From Armatimonadota bacterium (lineage in GTDB: Bacteria; Armatimonadota; UBA5829; DTJY01), in NCBI GenBank assembly GCA_023511795.1, contig JAIMAU010000013.1:1-60899 (forward strand): a DNA stretch of 60,899 nucleotides. The letters run 5' to 3'. The position numbers were made by a program, and so were the translations under genes. The notes beneath the pieces are model-generated. The model saw only the letters and a program-made list of their open reading frames with translations. It searched no databases and was not told the DNA's origin. Below, one piece after another: positions 7,476 through 17,765 of this stretch (its first letter is position 1; every line of letters begins with the position of its first letter).

Positions 7476-10067
7476 CTATATTTTCGCTTCGAAAGCCGTT
7501 ACAGAATAAGCAGGGAAAGTATATGCAAATGAACGCCCTGCATAAATTGAAGAATGGTAGCGAAACCTAATTTCATAAGACTCCTCATTGTTTTCATAAG
7601 GAGAGCCGGTGAAATCCTTTATTCGGAAACTACATCCCTCGATTGGAAGGTTTATCGTAGCAGTTAGGTTGGAGTCTGCCCTATTAACTACTACCAGGTT
7701 TATGTCTTTTTCAGTCTCACCCCGAAAAGCACAGACGTAAAGCCACGGATGATTCGACTGCGCATCAAGTACGTATTTTAAGGCGCAGTCACGGACAAGC
7801 TTAATCCCTAACCCCGTAGGTCGAAGCCTGGGATTAGTGGAAGAATTAGTCATATATGAATACCCAAGTTTATATGGGAAAAAGCCTGTATGATATGCCG
7901 CGAAATCCCACCCACCTTTTAGAATTTCGCACTGCGTTATGGCGGCACGCAGTCCATTTATATGGCAAGTTAATAGCGATGGATGAACGCCTGAAAAGTC
8001 CCATTCGGTGAGACCGATTTTCTTTCCTGGAAATTTATTACGTAAATATTCACCATACTTGCTTACCAATTCTGGCATCCAAAGCCCTGCATTAATCATA
8101 ATGTGCAAAGGGCCATTTGATTTATTGGGTTCGCAGTCATAGCTAGTGTAAAAATGAGAGACTATTCCATCGTAGAGATCAGTATTTTCTGCAAGAGCCT
8201 TTTCGAAGCCTTTATTGCCAACCATCCCAATCCATGCGTATAATATGCCCCCGGCTTTGCGCACCGGGGCAAAGTGCTTTAATATTTCAATATAGGATTC
8301 GCCCGGCATGCAAACACGTATGAATTTCTCTATTGGAGCTTCTGCAAAAAGCGTGCCACGTGAATAAAGGCTCAATCTTATGTAATATAATCGGTCATCT
8401 GAAATCGAAGAGTTATTTTCTCCTGCTTCGTCTCGAATTGACCTTTTACCCCAGCCTTCTAGACGGCGCCAATCGAAGGTAACCCTGTTCAATTGGCCAG
8501 TAGCAAGGAAGTGAGGATGCTTATCAGTTTCCCATCCATTCACCCATTGATTAAAGTTCCGCCACTGCTGAGTGATTTCGTCCCAATATTCGTAATTGAG
8601 CCTGATGCTTCCTGCTGTCTCCTCTTTCGGTAGGTTTGCAAGTTCATAAATAATTTCATTGAACTTCCACCGAAAGCCTAAATAAAGATACTTGCCCGGC
8701 CCGAAGTCGAGTTTAAAGTTCATTTTTTCGTTCGAAAGGCAGTCGGGAAGGCCATTCTCAAGTGGATAAACTTCTTTAGCATGTCTGGCATCCCAAAGTG
8801 CCTCACCACTCCCTATTTGTATATATGATTTGCCATCATACCACCAGCCTTCGGTAAGAGATTGAGGTAGAGAAACCTCGTTGCCCGCTTCGTAAATGGC
8901 TCTAAGACCAACTGTACCATCAGGTTTTCTGTAGTTGTTGTTAAACCTCACCCACTCTACTGCATGCTCAGCATCCCATTTGGAGTTGCGTTCCCCCATG
9001 CAGTTCAAAATACAAATAAAAAGGGGGTCTTTCGTGCAAGCAGTATAAAAACTTGAACAAAGAAACGATTTTGCATTTCCAACTCCTTCGCTTGCATACC
9101 AGTAATTACGATTCGGGTTTGCCTGCCATGTCATTTCGCCGTCCCAATCTTTTTCGGTACACCGGTATCCATATCGGTAGGTGTTGAATTTAAGTGTTCG
9201 CTCTAGATCAAAAGCTTTAGCAGGCCAGTCAATTCCTGGGTGCGAGGTATTTATTCCAAAGCAGTCAAAGTTTACCGTGGATAAAACTTTGTCGGTAATA
9301 TTAATAGTTGGCTGAATCTGGGTGATTAAGTCTTCTGAGTTGGTAGAAATTCGTATATCTCCAATTTCCAACGACCCACCAAGGTTGACTCCAATGGTAC
9401 TAAAGCCGCCAATCTCAACCCTGGAAATCATTCCTTCGCCCATGTCTACACCGTCAAGACAGTATATCTTTGCGTTCTCAACATAAAACTTTACAAATCC
9501 TTCGTCACCTTTTCTGAAACCAATGATATAGCGATATTTCTGTCCTGGCCACCATGGATATCCCGTAAGATGGGTCCTTGTGTAGGTGCTTGATTGCGGT
9601 TGGCTTGCAAGTTCTACTAGCTTTGATTCACGCAATCGCATCTCTAATTGGTTTTTTTCATCATCACCAACCAAAGCAAAAGGTCTTGCCCAATTGCAAT
9701 CTGGCCTTGCGTTCAAAATTCGAATAGAAAATGCAACCCATATCTCTTCTACAGGCTTTGCAAGAGTAAAGCGAAGGAATGCGGCGCTCTCGGAATATGG
9801 AATGTCAACTTTAAATGTTCGGCCATTAGGAACCAAGTCGGATTGTATAATGGAGAGGCTTCCCCCACCTGCTTCGTGTGCAGACCAACCTGGGTGGTAT
9901 TTAATAACTTCAGCAACTCTAGAGGCACCGCCAATATCCAATACTTCAATGGCAGCAAGCATTTCTGAAGGCGCGGTAAATAGTATCGTTAGGTACAAAA
10001 GCAGCAGGATTTTTATATATGTGTTCCGCACCTTTTTAGTGCGCGTTTTCACCAACACATTATTCAT
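7476..10067 (-). CDS. Secreted clan GH-A-like glycoside hydrolase with inserted beta-domain
   Basis: 863 aa, last gene of the polysaccharide operon; its ATG overlaps the preceding stop (ATGA). A basic N-terminus and hydrophobic segment (about 15-38) act as signal peptide or anchor. A jelly-roll-like domain (about 45-235) precedes a TIM-barrel-like hydrolase domain. AGNEV (Glu397) fits the acid/base Glu of clan GH-A (GH39/51/79-like) and LTEWD (Glu688) fits the nucleophile strand. A region of about 170 residues between them (about 430-600) looks like an inserted beta-sandwich. A C-terminal beta domain (about 750-863) closes the protein. Hydrolases in such operons usually trim or release the exported polymer. 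The exact GH family is not assigned. Confidence 0.65.
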   Translation of the reverse strand: MNNVLVKTRTKKVRNTYIKILLLLYLTILFTAPSEMLAAIEVLDIGGASRVAEVIKYHPGWSAHEAGGGSLSIIQSDLVPNGRTFKVDIPYSESAAFLRFTLAKPVEEIWVAFSIRILNARPDCNWARPFALVGDDEKNQLEMRLRESKLVELASQPQSSTYTRTHLTGYPWWPGQKYRYIIGFRKGDEGFVKFYVENAKIYCLDGVDMGEGMISRVEIGGFSTIGVNLGGSLEIGDIRISTNSEDLITQIQPTINITDKVLSTVNFDCFGINTSHPGIDWPAKAFDLERTLKFNTYRYGYRCTEKDWDGEMTWQANPNRNYWYASEGVGNAKSFLCSSFYTACTKDPLFICILNCMGERNSKWDAEHAVEWVRFNNNYRKPDGTVGLRAIYEAGNEVSLPQSLTEGWWYDGKSYIQIGSGEALWDARHAKEVYPLENGLPDCLSNEKMNFKLDFGPGKYLYLGFRWKFNEIIYELANLPKEETAGSIRLNYEYWDEITQQWRNFNQWVNGWETDKHPHFLATGQLNRVTFDWRRLEGWGKRSIRDEAGENNSSISDDRLYYIRLSLYSRGTLFAEAPIEKFIRVCMPGESYIEILKHFAPVRKAGGILYAWIGMVGNKGFEKALAENTDLYDGIVSHFYTSYDCEPNKSNGPLHIMINAGLWMPELVSKYGEYLRNKFPGKKIGLTEWDFSGVHPSLLTCHINGLRAAITQCEILKGGWDFAAYHTGFFPYKLGYSYMTNSSTNPRLRPTGLGIKLVRDCALKYVLDAQSNHPWLYVCAFRGETEKDINLVVVNRADSNLTATINLPIEGCSFRIKDFTGSPYENNEESYEIRFRYHSSIYAGRSFAYTFPAYSVTAFEAKI

Positions 10068-11230
10068 GGAGCGTCCTTGGAGTCAACAGGCGGTTGCAGT
10101 TTGCTTTCAATTTTTGCAGTTGGTGAATGAAGACTCCTTTCATATACCTCTTGATAAAGTGCTAGGGTTTTTTGAGTAACGCTGTCGTAATTGTATTCCT
10201 TTACACCGAGGGCTTTTGCCTTTTCACCCAAATTCCGGGCTAGCTCAGAGTCTTTGACAATCTTGTCAAGCGCTTCGCAAAGGCTTTCGACATTCTCGCT
10301 CTCAAAAATTATGCCTGAGTCTTGAACAACCTCTTTGTTTGCAGGGATATTGCTTGCAATGACGCAGTTCCCATATGCCACAGCCTCTAGTAGGGTTACT
10401 GGCAATCCTTCGATAGTGGAAGGGTGGACGTAGCAGTAGGCATTTGAATAAAGTTCTTGCAGAGTTTCGCCATAAACATAGCCAGTAAATATCACATTGT
10501 CTCCAGCCATCCGATGAAGGCTTTCAACATAGTCATCCGAGTGACTTGATCCGCCTGCAACAACAAGCTTCAATTTTGCTCCCAGGCGCTTGTGAGCTTC
10601 CAAAAGGAAATGGCAGCCCTTCTCTGGAACAAGTCTTGCAACAAACAGTATGTAATCTCTTTCGCCAAGTCCGTATCCGCGTATCTTATTTGGTGGCCTA
10701 ATTATGGGATCTGTAACGGCACTCGGAATGTAATTAACAGTCTTTCCGTACTTATACTCCAGATATTTTTTGAGATACTTGGAGACAACGATTGTTGCAT
10801 GTGGAAAAACCACTGAGGCATACTCACCAAATTTTAGGAATAGCTTGGCTTTGCTCCCCCACTTTTCGCGCTGCCAATCAAGGCCGTGTACGGTTACTAC
10901 AGTTCGTTTCCCAACTAGACGAGGAAAGGCAGATAAAGTCGAAGGCCCAATGGCATGGTAATGCACAATATCGTAATCCTCAAGTAGAAGATGCATAGTT
11001 GCCATAAATGTATGTGTGATAGCATCTAAGTTTTTTGTGGCTATTGTGGGGAGTTTCTTTAGCCGCACCCCTTTGTAGTATTGTTCGTTTGTTGTAGTAT
11101 AGTAAGGTCGGCAGTACACGGTCACTTCGTGTCCCAGATTAACCATGCGAGTGGAAATTTCTTCGACGTGATGTTCGATTCCACCCCATGTAGCCGGTAT
11201 GCCTTTTGTCCCAAGCATTGCAATCTTCAT
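10064..11230 (-). CDS. Glycosyltransferase family 4
   Basis: 388 aa with the two-Rossmann (GT-B) layout of retaining GT4 enzymes. The N-terminus MKIAMLGTKGIPATWGGIEH is typical of the rhamnosyltransferase-like subgroup. The donor-site EX7E motif is intact (EGLPVTLLE), within HPSTIEGLPVTLLEA. I chose ATG 11230 over the in-frame TTG at 11251 because the conserved first strand starts there and AGGA lies upstream. It adds a sugar to the lipid-linked repeat unit on the cytoplasmic face; donor and linkage cannot be read from sequence. Confidence 0.85.
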   Translation of the reverse strand: MKIAMLGTKGIPATWGGIEHHVEEISTRMVNLGHEVTVYCRPYYTTTNEQYYKGVRLKKLPTIATKNLDAITHTFMATMHLLLEDYDIVHYHAIGPSTLSAFPRLVGKRTVVTVHGLDWQREKWGSKAKLFLKFGEYASVVFPHATIVVSKYLKKYLEYKYGKTVNYIPSAVTDPIIRPPNKIRGYGLGERDYILFVARLVPEKGCHFLLEAHKRLGAKLKLVVAGGSSHSDDYVESLHRMAGDNVIFTGYVYGETLQELYSNAYCYVHPSTIEGLPVTLLEAVAYGNCVIASNIPANKEVVQDSGIIFESENVESLCEALDKIVKDSELARNLGEKAKALGVKEYNYDSVTQKTLALYQEVYERSLHSPTAKIESKLQPPVDSKDAP

Positions 11231-11273
11231 TAAGACTATCCTGAAAACCAAGGTTTTCTAATTTCTACACTTC

Positions 11274-12500
11274 TTATTGGATACCTGCAACCCGCCGGTA
11301 AATATCGAGCGTGCCGCTGTAAAAAGCGTCGGGAGAGAAATGCTCTTCCATTTTGCGACGTCCCGCCAGCCCCATTTCTACCCTTCGTTTTTCGTCGGAA
11401 AGAAGCTCTAAAATCTTATCTGCCAATTCAGCGTAATTCCCTGGCTCGAAAAGATATCCGTCTACGCCTTCGCAAATCAATTCAGGAATACCGCCAATTC
11501 GCGAGCCAATTACTGGCTTTCCGCATGCAAAACCTTCTAATACAGTCCTTGGGCAGTTCTCATACCACTCAGACGGGACTACAACAGCCAGTGAATCTTC
11601 TATTAGATTAATTAGGTCCTTGCCAGCCTTAAAACCAGCTAGAACGATATTATTAATATTTTCCTGCTCAATCATAGATTCTATTTCTGCTCTAGCTTCA
11701 CCTTCGCCAGCGAAGCAGAACCTGACGTTGGGTAGTTTTGCCGCCGCCTTTGCTAACGTAAGTACTCCTTTTTCCTTTGTGAGCCTCCCCATATAAAGAA
11801 TATGCCCACCATTTTTTGATGGTTTGAATTGCGACAACTCGACGGCAACATGTTGGGTGATAATTTTGTCTGCGGGTACTCCAGACTTTATCATCTTTTC
11901 GCGCAGGAAATCGCTTGGTGAGATAAATAAGTCTACACAATTGTAAACCTTGAGTATTCTATGTACATAAGCTTCCAAACAGCAAATTAGGCTGTAAACA
12001 AGCGAGTCTTTTACACATCGACATCTAATAGCATTATAGAACCTTCCGCCAATACATTTGTCGCAAACTTTGTCCCTAACAAACATCCGAATAGCTGGAC
12101 ATATTAGTTTATAATCATGCAGAGACATGACAATTGGTATATTGTGCTTTTTAAGCGCATGAATTATGGAAGGTGAAAGCTGATGGTAAATATTATGTAA
12201 ATGCGCTATGTCCGGCTTTGTGTCTTTTATCAGAAGTTCTATTCGTTTTCTAGCTTCGAATGAATATATAATCCTGAATGCTTCCTCTATTTTGCGTTTT
12301 AAGCCATACGCTGTTCCTTCTGAATATTCAACGTTTGGCATGAAGTACTTAGAATATGGCGATTGCCAGTTGTCAGGGTGTTCCATAGAAAAAATTATGA
12401 CCGTATGGCCAGCTTCTTCGAAGCGGCGAGTCATGTCGTAAACCATCCATTCGGGACCGCCCACAGGACGGTAAAACTTGTTGCAAAGCAGGATTCTCAT
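11274..12500 (-). CDS. Glycosyltransferase family 4
   Basis: 408 aa GT-B enzyme. It begins MRILLCNKFYRPVGGPEWMV, a nucleotide-sugar GT4 N-terminus with the glycine loop, and carries an intact EX7E motif (ENCPRTVLE) before FACGKPVIGS. A Cys-rich insert (CDKCIGGRFYNAIRCRC, about residues 140-156) is seen in GT4 enzymes that begin with similar N-terminal loops and may bind a metal. Only 1 bp separates its start from the preceding stop. Assembles the operon's oligosaccharide; acceptor unknown. Confidence 0.85.
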   Translation of the reverse strand: MRILLCNKFYRPVGGPEWMVYDMTRRFEEAGHTVIIFSMEHPDNWQSPYSKYFMPNVEYSEGTAYGLKRKIEEAFRIIYSFEARKRIELLIKDTKPDIAHLHNIYHQLSPSIIHALKKHNIPIVMSLHDYKLICPAIRMFVRDKVCDKCIGGRFYNAIRCRCVKDSLVYSLICCLEAYVHRILKVYNCVDLFISPSDFLREKMIKSGVPADKIITQHVAVELSQFKPSKNGGHILYMGRLTKEKGVLTLAKAAAKLPNVRFCFAGEGEARAEIESMIEQENINNIVLAGFKAGKDLINLIEDSLAVVVPSEWYENCPRTVLEGFACGKPVIGSRIGGIPELICEGVDGYLFEPGNYAELADKILELLSDEKRRVEMGLAGRRKMEEHFSPDAFYSGTLDIYRRVAGIQ

Positions 12501-12501
12501 A

Positions 12502-13707
12502 TTACCTTACACCTTTGGCTCTTTCCCACATTCGGAGGTATCTCTCAGCTACGTCATTTATATCGCAGTTCTCAGCGATAAAGTTCCTGCAGGCGTTACT
12601 CATGCCTTGTAAGTCGTCGAAGTCAACTGCCTGAATCAAAGTCTCTGCTAGATTTTCAAATGATTGAGCTATAAAGCCCGTCTTGCCGTGAATTACTACC
12701 TCGTCAACACCGCCAGCGGCTGTCGAAATGACTGGCGTTCCCTTACTCATTGCTTCAAGCCACGTAAGAGGTGGAGCAACTATTACGTCGGTTCTAAGTA
12801 GGGGCGAATACAAATAGTCTGCGGTTTCCAGAAGTTCTGAAAAGTGTTCAATATCTGTTTCTATTAGGATTCCTTCGCATTCAAGGTGCTTGTATTCAAG
12901 CCGAAAGCTTCGAGGCTTGAATGCGAAAATAAAGCGACAGTTTGGTCTCACAGCAACTACTTTCTTGGCAACTTCTACGGCGGCTAGAAAGTCAGCTTCT
13001 TGTATTTGTTGGATGAATCCAGTCCAAAGGATGAAACGGTCATTGGCTGGCACGTCATATTCTTTACGAATAATGGCTTTCTTTTCCTTGCTTAGTTCAT
13101 CCTTGCTTATTTGAACTCCCCATCTGATTACCTCTATCTTTTGTGTGCTTATCCCTAATTGTAAGAGTTTTGATGCATATGCTTGGGAGTATGGGATTAT
13201 TCTATCAAGTTTGCTCATGCAAAAACGAAGGTACTTATCGTAAAACCGTCCCCTTGGAGCATAAGCCATCGCCGAATGAGTAACCATTACGTCATTGAGT
13301 GCGCCTTTTATTAGGGGCATTGAAGGACCCATGTTATCCATGAAATGGATAATGTCTACCTTTTTCTCACGAACAAGCCGACGTAGCCTTGGTAGCCATA
13401 GCATCGTTGTCAGCAGAAGTTCGGCAATTTCTCGTGGGGGTGAATGTTTGTGCTGATAGTCCATGAGGATACCACTGCCTGCAAAAAACCGCCTGCGGTT
13501 ACCTAAATGGAGCAGCCGTGGTGCGCTGTGGTATGTGACTGGACAGCTATTAATCATTACTTTCTCGCTACCCTCGCGATCGTTGACTGAAAATACGTCG
13601 ATACTTTCGCACCGACTAGCCAAGAGCGGTATTAGGCGCGTGAAAAAGTTCTTGTCCCCGGCAACAATCCAAGGAAAGAACCCAACGCCTATTAGAACCA
13701 ATCTCAT
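12502..13707 (-). CDS. Divergent glycosyltransferase family 4
   Basis: 401 aa, GT4-like, starting [20 protein letters not shown], with ATGA overlap to the upstream gene. The C-terminal donor half is recognisable (LEAMSKGTPVISTAAGGVDEVV), but the first Glu of EX7E is replaced: the residue eight before the conserved Glu is Val in VAPPLTWLE. Either the family uses another residue or the enzyme binds its donor differently. Cytoplasmic or peripheral membrane role in repeat-unit assembly. Confidence 0.75.
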   Translation of the reverse strand: MRLVLIGVGFFPWIVAGDKNFFTRLIPLLASRCESIDVFSVNDREGSEKVMINSCPVTYHSAPRLLHLGNRRRFFAGSGILMDYQHKHSPPREIAELLLTTMLWLPRLRRLVREKKVDIIHFMDNMGPSMPLIKGALNDVMVTHSAMAYAPRGRFYDKYLRFCMSKLDRIIPYSQAYASKLLQLGISTQKIEVIRWGVQISKDELSKEKKAIIRKEYDVPANDRFILWTGFIQQIQEADFLAAVEVAKKVVAVRPNCRFIFAFKPRSFRLEYKHLECEGILIETDIEHFSELLETADYLYSPLLRTDVIVAPPLTWLEAMSKGTPVISTAAGGVDEVVIHGKTGFIAQSFENLAETLIQAVDFDDLQGMSNACRNFIAENCDINDVAERYLRMWERAKGVR

Positions 13708-14867
13708 TCTGCCACTCCTTTACCTGGAAGTGGACACCCGAGAACTTTGAGGTAAGTCTCGTAAGTTTTTGCTGCGATATTCGTCCAGGAGTAAGTTGTC
13801 TCGTTGAGATAGTCTATGTACGCCGACATCTTGGCTTGCAGCTCGCTGTCCCGAAGTATTCGAACTAGCGCATCAGCAATTGCCTTTGGGTCGCCAGGCG
13901 GTACTAGAAAGCCTGATTTTCCTTCCTCTATAACATCCGGCAAACCACCAACAGTTGTTGCAACAACAGGTTTTCCGAATGTATAAGCGACTTGAAGCAC
14001 GCCACTTTGATATACGCCTAGATAAGGCAAGCACACGACGTCAGCAGATAAGAATAATTGCTTTACCTCCTCCATTGGAATATGTTTTGGCATAGTTAGC
14101 GTTTTGTTTGAGATTCCTGTGCTTTCTATTAAGGACACATAATCGTCCCAATTAATCTTATGTGGGAGCCCTGCGATTATGAGATAAGCATTGGGAATAT
14201 TTTTTAAAACCTGAGGGAATGCTTGAATCAGGTGAGGGACTCCTTTGCGTTCTGTGATGACGCCGAAATACAGAACAACTTTTGCATCCAATGGTATGCC
14301 GAGACTTCTTCTTGCATCTTCTAAACTTTTTACATTGTCATGAAAAACTGAAAAATTGCCCATTGGTACAACGGATATCTTTTTTTCGGGAATGCAAAGC
14401 AGGTCTTTTAGAAGCCGTTTGCAGTAGTCATCGTGTGCGATTACGTGGCTTAGAGGTTTGTAAAGTGCTTTCATTATATATTTATGGAACGGTTTAGCAT
14501 TATGTGGAAGAACATCGTGGGCTGTTACAATTACTTTCGCGGTAGACTTTGCAAGAAGCCTGAAGAAAACTAAATCAAATGGCCAATAGAAATACATCTG
14601 ATAGTGCACAATATCAGGACGGTTCTTGCGGATATAGCTCAAGAGTTTGAGTGCTTCGATAGGGTAATTGCGTGTACGCGTAAACATTGTTTCTACGTTA
14701 AAAAGCCGTTCTTTATCCGCCGTTTCAAAGTTCGGCTTTGTCGCCATAGTGACATCTGCATAATCAGATAATGAATTGCATAGCAAGTACGTATAATGGT
14801 TGATGCCTCGAACGCCCCTTGGTTCTACCATTAAAACTTTTATGCGATTGCCATTTCTAACGCTCAT
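13704..14867 (-). CDS. Glycosyltransferase family 4
   Basis: 387 aa, starting at ATG 14867 with AGGAAAA upstream. GT-B fold with donor-site segment [19 protein letters not shown] followed by [20 protein letters not shown]. Here the second Glu of the EX7E motif is Gln, a variation I recall in a recognised GT4 subgroup with the QSGVLQ signature. Overlaps the next gene by 4 bp (ATGA), consistent with translational coupling. Confidence 0.82.
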   Translation of the reverse strand: MSVRNGNRIKVLMVEPRGVRGINHYTYLLCNSLSDYADVTMATKPNFETADKERLFNVETMFTRTRNYPIEALKLLSYIRKNRPDIVHYQMYFYWPFDLVFFRLLAKSTAKVIVTAHDVLPHNAKPFHKYIMKALYKPLSHVIAHDDYCKRLLKDLLCIPEKKISVVPMGNFSVFHDNVKSLEDARRSLGIPLDAKVVLYFGVITERKGVPHLIQAFPQVLKNIPNAYLIIAGLPHKINWDDYVSLIESTGISNKTLTMPKHIPMEEVKQLFLSADVVCLPYLGVYQSGVLQVAYTFGKPVVATTVGGLPDVIEEGKSGFLVPPGDPKAIADALVRILRDSELQAKMSAYIDYLNETTYSWTNIAAKTYETYLKVLGCPLPGKGVAE

Positions 14868-14873
14868 TTTTTC

Positions 14874-16079
14874 CTACTCCAATAGCTCATCATATATGTT
14901 TAGAAGACGTTGTGCGATGATATCCCAGTCATACTTTTCCTCTACTAATTTTCGTCCGTTTTGAATTAGTTTATCTTGCAATGATTGATCATTGAGAATG
15001 CGAATAACATTTTCTGCAAACGTTTTTGGCGTGTCGGCAATTAATATATTTTCGCCGTTAGTAACATCTAAGCCCTCGCAGCCTATCGTAGTTGATACTA
15101 CCGGCACACCAAATGCCATGGATTCTAATATCTTGAGTCTTGTACCTCCCCCAGAACGCAGAGGAACGACTGAAACTGCAGATCTTTCGTAGAAAGGTCT
15201 TACTTCGGGCACATTGCTGAACAACGCAACGCCGTCCACACATGCGAGGGCTTGTACTCTTGATGTTGGCGCACGACCTACTATGTTGAGCTTGATTTCT
15301 CTATCCTGGGCTCTTATTAATGGGAAGATCTTTTTAACAAAGTATTCTGCACCATCAATGTTCGGCGGATAACAAAGACTCCCAATCATCAGCAATTGTT
15401 TTTCCTTACTAGGGACTACAGGTGTTAAGAGTTTTGAATCTACTCCATTTGGCACTACCTCAACATCTACCATTGGTGCCATTTTTTTAGCAATCTTTGC
15501 TTCAATTTCCGACATGGCAATACACTTATCCATGCGACGCATAGACCGAGGTTCGAACGATTTCATAACCACCCAATCAATTAAATAGCGAATTTTGTTT
15601 TGACCTATTGGTTCAAGGAAGAATTGGCGCTTTATTCTGACTGATTCTATGTCTATTAATGTCAAAACCTTTTTGTGGGCCGAGTTTTTGGGTGTGCAGT
15701 GCGCATATTCTGACATATAAACATGCTCGGCTTGAATGATGTCGAAGTCTTTTTTGGACGTTAGTTCGCGGACTTTCGCTTCAAGGACAGGCACGAAATG
15801 GTATGATTCGCAAAGTGGCCTCCAACGCGCCAAGTTGCTGATAAAGCGCCGCATTAGAACAGGAGCTCTAAACTTGGGCGCATGAACAACATGGACGCCT
15901 TTGCAGTATTTGCGCATCTCTTGAACGCCAATTTCTTCCTCTTCCTTTCCATGCAGAAAGGTAGCTAAATAAACATTGTGGTGTTGTGCTATTCGCTTTA
16001 TAAGATTATATTGTCTGAGTTGGTCGCCACCTCTTACGGGGTAAGGCATCTCAGCCGAAATTATCAAGATTTCAGCCAT
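14874..16079 (-). CDS. Glycosyltransferase family 4, Stp1-like N-terminus
   Basis: 401 aa GT-B enzyme. The N-terminus (EMPYPVRGGDQLRQYNLIKR) and following HHNVYLATF resemble the sugar transferases associated with PEP-CTERM/exosortase loci as I remember them. The donor site GGTRLKILESMAFG contains only the second Glu of EX7E; the position eight before is Gly. Overlaps the methyltransferase gene by 8 bp. Likely one of the core assembly transferases of the exported polymer. Confidence 0.8.
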   Translation of the reverse strand: MAEILIISAEMPYPVRGGDQLRQYNLIKRIAQHHNVYLATFLHGKEEEEIGVQEMRKYCKGVHVVHAPKFRAPVLMRRFISNLARWRPLCESYHFVPVLEAKVRELTSKKDFDIIQAEHVYMSEYAHCTPKNSAHKKVLTLIDIESVRIKRQFFLEPIGQNKIRYLIDWVVMKSFEPRSMRRMDKCIAMSEIEAKIAKKMAPMVDVEVVPNGVDSKLLTPVVPSKEKQLLMIGSLCYPPNIDGAEYFVKKIFPLIRAQDREIKLNIVGRAPTSRVQALACVDGVALFSNVPEVRPFYERSAVSVVPLRSGGGTRLKILESMAFGVPVVSTTIGCEGLDVTNGENILIADTPKTFAENVIRILNDQSLQDKLIQNGRKLVEEKYDWDIIAQRLLNIYDELLE

Positions 16080-16752
16080 GGCAACTTGCCTTTCTTAGCA
16101 AATAAACGTTTGTTTCTGCAATTGGGCCGAGAATCGGAAACACAGCCGCTATGTATAGCCCAGCTTCAGCTGCTTCCTTCTTTACCTGCTCGTATGCCGC
16201 CGGGTTCCACGGTGCATGGGGCTGTTTGAACAAGTATTTTATCCGCCTTTTTATTCCTGATATTGACCTTGGATTGCAATGGGAAACAATTACTGCTAAT
16301 CGGCTTACGCGCGCCATTTCCTTGAGCACATTGACTCGAATATTAGGAGGCAGGTGGTTCATTAGCCGAATCGAGGTTACTGCATCAAACTCTTCATCTT
16401 TATATGGCAGTTTCTCCGCATCAGCCTCATCGAGTGATTCAAGGTTTCCGAACTTCTCAAGAGCCTTTTGTGCCAGATTGAGCATCCCTGTCGAAATGTC
16501 GGCACCGACTGTGCGGTATCCTAGTTGAAGAAGCAAAGCAGTTATGCGGCCAGTGCCGCAGGGTATATCGAGCACTCGACTTCCCGGTGGAACAACTGCT
16601 AGGGCACGGCAAACAGCGCGCTTCTCCAGCCAGTCTGTTATACGTCCTTTCAGGCTTTTGAACCGCGCCCTATCATATGTCATTACCTCTTTTTCATCTT
16701 GGTAGGCGGTCTTGGCGCGATATCCAGCCGAATTAGAACTGTTTTTTTCCAT
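16072..16752 (-). CDS. Class I SAM-dependent methyltransferase
   Basis: 226 aa with the Rossmann methyltransferase fold: motif I VLDIPCGTGRITA binds SAM, then VGADIS (acidic motif II), KLPYKDEEFDAVTSIRLMNHL (motif IV region). Small-molecule type; in this operon it probably methylates a sugar or the end of the growing glycan, which could cap the chain. ATG 16752 has GAGG 8 nt upstream and does not overlap the preceding gene, whereas the in-frame GTG at 16776 does. Confidence 0.85.
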   Translation of the reverse strand: MEKNSSNSAGYRAKTAYQDEKEVMTYDRARFKSLKGRITDWLEKRAVCRALAVVPPGSRVLDIPCGTGRITALLLQLGYRTVGADISTGMLNLAQKALEKFGNLESLDEADAEKLPYKDEEFDAVTSIRLMNHLPPNIRVNVLKEMARVSRLAVIVSHCNPRSISGIKRRIKYLFKQPHAPWNPAAYEQVKKEAAEAGLYIAAVFPILGPIAETNVYLLRKASCHG

Positions 16753-16769
16753 ATACCTCACCAAATCCT

Positions 16770-17729
16770 TTAACACTCAAGAGCGGCACGTATAAGAAGC
16801 CACATCTGGTCTATTCTAGATTTTGCCTTACTGCGTTCACTGCTTCGTAGAATAAAAATCACAACCCACTTTGCCAACCTAATACCTGCCACTAACGCAA
16901 TAGCAAGTCTCAATATCAAAGCTGAAAAAAATCCATAGTGTTTGTGAATTAGCCGGCATTTGCTTCGGTATTTTTGTGCAAGCATCCTTGATGATGACTG
17001 CTTTGTACTTTGGCCACCATAGTGGACTACCTCAGCTTCCGCTATATAGTAGAGTTTCCAGCCCGCCTTACGAATCCTCATTGCCCAATCAATATCCTCT
17101 GCATACACAAAAAACCTTGGGTCTTGGAGGCCTATTTTCTCCATTACCTCCCGCCTAACGATAAAAGAAGATCCCCATAAGATGCATTGAACTTCTTGGC
17201 TGGTGTTATAATCAATGGGTTTTCCAAACCTATCCTTTTGCAAGGCTTCCGCTGCATTGCCGAACAAAGGTGCCAAAGCCTCTACAAGTTCAGTCTTAAG
17301 CGATGGAATACTGCCGCAAAATTGGGGATGCTCGCCTCCATCCGGTAGGACTAGTTTTGGCGTAGCTCCACCAACGTCCGGATGTTCATCCATAAACCGC
17401 ACCATGATTTCTAGTGCTCCCGGTCGGACAATTGTGTCGCTATTGAGAGCAAGCACATATCTTCCGGTGCTTTTCGCTAGGCCTTGATTTGTGGCGGCAG
17501 CGAGTCCTTTGTTTTCGTTGTTGACGATTAGATTCACATTGGGGAACTCATGGCGAATCATATCAACACTGCCATCCGACGAATTGTTGTCGACAACCCA
17601 GACTTCAAAGCGAATGCCATAAGAACCGTCGAAAATTGACTGCAAACACTGCCGAGTTAAATCCTTTGTGTTGAAACTTACAATTGTTATTGAAAGGTCA
17701 AGAGTCTCCGCAGTCATTTTTGCTTTCAT
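16770..17729 (-). CDS. Glycosyltransferase family 2 (rhamnosyltransferase-like)
   Basis: 319 aa inverting GT-A enzyme. LSITIVSFNTKDLTRQCLQS begins the nucleotide-binding domain; WVVDNNSSDGS and LALNSDTIVRPG are the GT2 acidic motifs, and FVYAEDIDWAMRIRKAG carries the ED segment with catalytic base. A C-terminal hydrophobic helix (about 265-290) should tether it to the membrane. Closest in look to WbbL-type rhamnosyltransferases. In the operon it follows a putative dTDP-L-rhamnose/talose epimerase, which would suit a 6-deoxyhexose donor; that link is inference. Confidence 0.85.
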   Translation of the reverse strand: MKAKMTAETLDLSITIVSFNTKDLTRQCLQSIFDGSYGIRFEVWVVDNNSSDGSVDMIRHEFPNVNLIVNNENKGLAAATNQGLAKSTGRYVLALNSDTIVRPGALEIMVRFMDEHPDVGGATPKLVLPDGGEHPQFCGSIPSLKTELVEALAPLFGNAAEALQKDRFGKPIDYNTSQEVQCILWGSSFIVRREVMEKIGLQDPRFFVYAEDIDWAMRIRKAGWKLYYIAEAEVVHYGGQSTKQSSSRMLAQKYRSKCRLIHKHYGFFSALILRLAIALVAGIRLAKWVVIFILRSSERSKAKSRIDQMWLLIRAALEC

Positions 17730-17765
17730 TATGAAGTGTCCACCTGGTAGCGCTAGAATACAAAA

